Below, piece by piece: positions 32,064-35,170 of a stretch of 35,170 bases of DNA. The stretch's first letter is position 1. Each line of letters opens with the position of its first letter. The notes under the pieces were generated by a model that saw only the letters and a list, made by a program, of their open reading frames with translations, ran no database searches and was not told the origin of the DNA. Source of the DNA: Bdellovibrio sp. (GTDB lineage: Bacteria; Myxococcota; SpSt-1050); the NCBI GenBank assembly GCA_020725805.1, contig DYEF01000032.1, forward strand, positions 1 through 35,170, read 5' to 3'. The position numbers were made by a program, and so were the translations under genes.

Positions 32064-34169
32064 TTACATCGAACTTATATAAGAAAGGTCGATTATCTTT
32101 CTGAACATTACCACAACATTCTTCAAAAGAGCAAGCCTGTTATTTCTTATACTCTCGTTCTCTGCCATTACATAGACCTTATCAAAAAAGCCAAAGATCG
32201 GGCCGTAGAGGTTCTCTTTCAGAAGTCTCATAGCATTGAAATAATCCCTCTTACCGATGAAGGAGAGAAACTCACTTTTTATCTTCTCGACGGAATCATA
32301 GAGAGCCTTCTCCTCTTCATATTCGAACAGGGAAGTGTTTACGGAGAGCGATGTAAAGTCCTTTGTAATATTGCTCGCCCTTTTATAGACAACCGAAAAT
32401 TTTTCGAAATCAGACTCCTTTATATACTGACCCAGTGCCTCTTTTCTCTCGAATATGGATGAAATATCATCTATGCCCGATTCTGCATTCAGAAGTGCTT
32501 CTGCCACATCAGGTTTGATCTCTTCGGAAAGCATTGCCTTAATTCTGACACGGATAAACTCCAGAATCTCTTCCTTTGCATTGCTGTTTATGGTTATTTT
32601 GGAATCACTTGCCTTTATTTCGTCAGTATTATAACCGGAAATGGCACAATCGATAAGAGCACTGACCGACAGATTCCTGAAACCTGCGTATCTGATAATC
32701 TCGATTATACCCGATGCAGCCCTTCTTGCGCCAAAGGGGTCGGATGAGGCGGTCGGCTTCTGATTTATAAGAAATAATCCTGCCAGATGGTCCGCCTTGT
32801 CGGCTATTGCGACAATCTGTCCGATTATTGTCTGCGGGAGCTCTCCGCCTGACTGAACCGGTCTGTAATGCTCTTCTATCGCATCTGCAATCTGAGGTGA
32901 AAGACCGGAATTCAATGCAAAATATTTACCCATAATACCCTGAAGCTCGGGAAACTCACCGACAGACTGCGAGACAAGGTCTGCTTTTGCAAGTCCGGAT
33001 GCGGTCCTGATATCATTCAGAAGAGTATCACCGGCACCAATTCCTTTACCGATAAACTCGGCAATTCTTCCGATTCTTACAGCCTTTTTATCATAATTGC
33101 CAAGTCCCCTCTGATAGAGAACCATATTCAGGGCGGAGGCCATATCCCCGATGCTCTTCTTCCTGTCCTCATTGTAGAAAAAGACAGCATCATTCAACCG
33201 GGCTCTCAGAACCTTCTCCATCCCTTTTCTGATTAAATCCTTATCACCGAACGGATTATTGGCAAATGCAACGAAATGCGGCAATACCCTTCCGCCCTTC
33301 TTCATAGGAAAGTATCTCTGGTGATGTCTCTGGACAACTTCAAGTAATTCGGACGGCAACGACAGATATGCATCTTCAAAACCACCGGCAATCGTAACAG
33401 GATACTCGAGAAGATTTACGACTTCATCAAGCAATGACTTATCAAACGACTCATCTGCCTTATATTCCGAAAAGACTCTTTTCAATTCAGTCTCAATATA
33501 CATTTTCCTTTCAGCGGCATCATACATTACATACTTTTCCCTGAGATTCTTCAGAAAATCATCTTTGCTTCTGACCTCAAAGCCCTCGGAATCAGCGTTG
33601 TAATTGCCAAAGGACCTTCTGCCGGATTTCACACCGGCAAACTCGAAGGGGATTATCTCTTCTCCGAGAATGGCCACAATCCACCTCACAGGCCTGACAA
33701 AAGAGATATCATTATTTCCCCACCTCATAGATTTCCTGAATTTCAGCGAGGAGAGAATCTGCAAAAGCCCTGTTTTCAGAAGTTCTGATGCCTCCATTCC
33801 CTTTATCTTTATCTTTGCAGCAATAATCTCACCCTTATCCGACTGAACTCTGTAACAGTCACCTTCCGTAATTCCGTATTTCTGCAGAAAAGAATGGAAT
33901 GCCTTCTGAGGTTTTCCGTCCTTATCAAAACATATCCTTACCGGAGGGCCTGATACCTCTCTTATCTCATCTTCCTGTCTGGTCTTTACACCATCTTTTA
34001 TAAAAATTACCCTTCTCGGGGTATAATACAGTTCGCACTCTTCAGAACCTGTCAGACGGCTGTCGGATAAAAAAGCCGTAAGTTTTTCCCTCAACTCACA
34101 GGCAAAACCTTCAATGAAACGGGCCGGTACCTCTTCGGTTCCGACCTCAAAAATCAGACTTTTCTCCAT
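32064..34169 (-). CDS. glyS: Glycyl-tRNA synthetase beta subunit
   Basis: This 701-residue subunit of the bacterial alpha2beta2 glycyl-tRNA synthetase binds tRNA-Gly. The N-terminus has [11 protein letters not shown]. The central HD-type region has the strongly conserved stretch [17 protein letters not shown], followed by YFALNSG. The C-terminal anticodon-binding domain ends with [18 protein letters not shown]. Length matches E. coli GlyS (689). It begins inside the 3' end of glyQ with a 16-base overlap, which couples the two subunits. Confidence 0.97.
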   Translation of the reverse strand: MEKSLIFEVGTEEVPARFIEGFACELREKLTAFLSDSRLTGSEECELYYTPRRVIFIKDGVKTRQEDEIREVSGPPVRICFDKDGKPQKAFHSFLQKYGITEGDCYRVQSDKGEIIAAKIKIKGMEASELLKTGLLQILSSLKFRKSMRWGNNDISFVRPVRWIVAILGEEIIPFEFAGVKSGRRSFGNYNADSEGFEVRSKDDFLKNLREKYVMYDAAERKMYIETELKRVFSEYKADESFDKSLLDEVVNLLEYPVTIAGGFEDAYLSLPSELLEVVQRHHQRYFPMKKGGRVLPHFVAFANNPFGDKDLIRKGMEKVLRARLNDAVFFYNEDRKKSIGDMASALNMVLYQRGLGNYDKKAVRIGRIAEFIGKGIGAGDTLLNDIRTASGLAKADLVSQSVGEFPELQGIMGKYFALNSGLSPQIADAIEEHYRPVQSGGELPQTIIGQIVAIADKADHLAGLFLINQKPTASSDPFGARRAASGIIEIIRYAGFRNLSVSALIDCAISGYNTDEIKASDSKITINSNAKEEILEFIRVRIKAMLSEEIKPDVAEALLNAESGIDDISSIFERKEALGQYIKESDFEKFSVVYKRASNITKDFTSLSVNTSLFEYEEEKALYDSVEKIKSEFLSFIGKRDYFNAMRLLKENLYGPIFGFFDKVYVMAENESIRNNRLALLKNVVVMFRKIIDLSYISSM

Positions 34170-35065
34170 CTGTTAATCCCTTTATCATCTCTTAAAACCG
34201 GAAATCCCATACTTTCACGGAGCTTCATATAGGCATCTGCACACATATTTGCAAGTTTTCTGACTCTCAGGATATATCTTGCACGTTCAGTCGTGGAAAT
34301 TACACCCCTTGCATTAAGGAGATTAAAAGTATGTGATGCCTTCATACAGAAATCGTATGCCGGAAGAACGAGCCCTTCTGCGATAAGTTTTACCGCCTCC
34401 GCCTCGAACTCATCGAAGTACCTGAAGAGTTTCTCTGTATCTGCCTTCTCAAAATTATATTTTGAAAACTCTTTTTCGTCTTCGTGATGAATCTCTCCGT
34501 AATAAAAGCCATTTCCCCAGTATATATCATAGACATTATCCACACCCTGCAGATACATACAGATTCTTTCAAGACCATATGTAATCTCGACCGTAACGGG
34601 CTTAAGTTCTATTCCTCCGCACTGCTGAAAATATGTAAACTGTGTTATCTCCATACCGTCAACCCAGACCTCCCATCCGAGCCCCCATGCCCCGAGTGTG
34701 GGAGACTCCCAGTCGTCCTCCACAAATCTGATGTCGTGTTTTTTTGTATCTATCCCGATGGAATTCAGACTCAGAATATATGTCTTCTGGATATCATCGG
34801 GTGAAGGTTTTATTATGACCTGATACTGATAGTATTTCTGGAGTCTGTTGGGATTTTCACCATATCTGCCATCTGTGGGTCTGCGTGAAGGCTGAACGTA
34901 TGCAGCGGCAAAGGGCTCAGGTCCGAGGGAACGTAAAAATGTTGCCGGATGAAACGTCCCTGCCCCTACCTCGAGGTCATAGGGAAATATTCTGAGACAG
35001 CCTCTTGATACCCAGAACTGTTCAAGACTCAATATAAGATTCTGAAAACTAAGTTTTTCATCCAT
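34154..35065 (-). CDS. glyQ: Glycyl-tRNA synthetase alpha subunit
   Basis: This 303-residue class II catalytic subunit activates glycine and charges tRNA-Gly together with the beta subunit. The N-terminus [18 protein letters not shown], the block [12 protein letters not shown], and then [21 protein letters not shown] are diagnostic of bacterial GlyQ and include the motif 2 region. Length is standard (about 300). The Shine-Dalgarno is AGGTGGT about seven bases upstream. It heads the glyQ-glyS-ppdK unit behind its own promoter near the right edge of the window. No T-box leader is present in the short upstream region. Confidence 0.97.
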   Translation of the reverse strand: MDEKLSFQNLILSLEQFWVSRGCLRIFPYDLEVGAGTFHPATFLRSLGPEPFAAAYVQPSRRPTDGRYGENPNRLQKYYQYQVIIKPSPDDIQKTYILSLNSIGIDTKKHDIRFVEDDWESPTLGAWGLGWEVWVDGMEITQFTYFQQCGGIELKPVTVEITYGLERICMYLQGVDNVYDIYWGNGFYYGEIHHEDEKEFSKYNFEKADTEKLFRYFDEFEAEAVKLIAEGLVLPAYDFCMKASHTFNLLNARGVISTTERARYILRVRKLANMCADAYMKLRESMGFPVLRDDKGINRWRKV

Positions 35066-35090
35066 AAAAGGACCACCTGAATAAGCGGAT

Positions 35091-35120
35091 TTTGTATTAC
35101 ATCAGAGGGCAGTATGTCAA
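35091..35120 (-). promoter_or_regulatory. Promoter of glyQ-glyS-ppdK
   Basis: A perfect TTGACA (35120-35115) on the minus strand is followed by TACAAA (35096-35091, spacing 18) or TAATAC (spacing 15) as -10. The -35 plus the next seven bases are identical to those of the promoter at 13911-13939. Beyond it, to the window end at 35170, no gene can be supported. Confidence 0.5.
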
Positions 35121-35170
35121 GTTAATTATGAGTCTGGAAATACCCCAAAATTTTTCATACATCCTCCGCA

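Noticed and set aside
35126-35170. Possible 14-codon tail of another minus-strand gene at the right edge
   Set aside because: A frame ending in TAA at 35126 exists, but with no start in the window and no recognisable motif it cannot be told from non-coding sequence.

Overview
The window looks like a chromosomal segment of a bacterium from the former Deltaproteobacteria, most likely Myxococcota-like, of moderate to low GC. This is an inference from gene content: cysteine-rich lipoproteins with Asp/Thr/Gly-rich linkers, an IgGFc-binding-type surface protein, MopE-like metal-binding repeats, a Ser/Thr kinase with a C-terminal TPR, and a glyQ-glyS-ppdK run. The A-type RNase P RNA, the alpha/beta glycyl-tRNA synthetase and the NDH-1 subunits are clearly bacterial. 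There is no phage, insertion-sequence transposase, CRISPR array, tRNA or rRNA in the window.

Layout. Positions 1-4813 alternate two cysteine-rich exported proteins (minus strand) with two radical SAM enzymes (plus strand). Positions 4959-7762 hold a two-gene operon for DNA topoisomerase VI (B then A), an enzyme typical of archaea and plants and only sporadic in bacteria. A membrane Ser/Thr kinase (7827-9752) follows; its stop codon touches the 3' end of rnpB (9751-10099, minus). From 10170 to 17826 there are two minus-strand units. One is an OMPP1/FadL-type outer-membrane protein, a GNAT acetyltransferase, a stand-alone MetH-reactivation-like protein and a glycosyltransferase. The other is a degenerate SDR epimerase, a lipoprotein, phosphatidylserine decarboxylase and the RNA ligase RtcB. 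A divergent gene (17931-21488) encodes a 1185-residue lipoprotein with Ig-like domains, seven and a half MopE-type repeats and a PQQ-like propeller.

Positions 21494-28979 (minus) are a compact complex I operon in the order nuoE-F-J-K-L-M-N, with overlapping or abutting genes; nuoG, H, I and A-D are absent here. The 315-base gap at 28980-29294 holds the nuo promoter and a roughly 100-bp MITE-like imperfect palindrome. The window ends with glyQ-glyS-ppdK (35065 to 29295, minus), behind a promoter just inside the right edge.

Genes within each unit are tightly packed (ATGA, TAATG and TGATG junctions), implying translational coupling. Several starts were moved inward from the longest ORF using these junctions, Shine-Dalgarno sites, lipoprotein signals or promoter position. 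Two genes (the lipoprotein starting at 3355 and nuoE) have good promoters so close to the ATG that leaderless mRNAs are likely. No wholly new system is certain. The most interesting items are the bacterial topoisomerase VI operon, the alternation of radical SAM enzymes with Cys-rich exported proteins, the orphan MetH-reactivation protein lacking the expected SAM-binding arginine, and the palindromic element upstream of nuoE.
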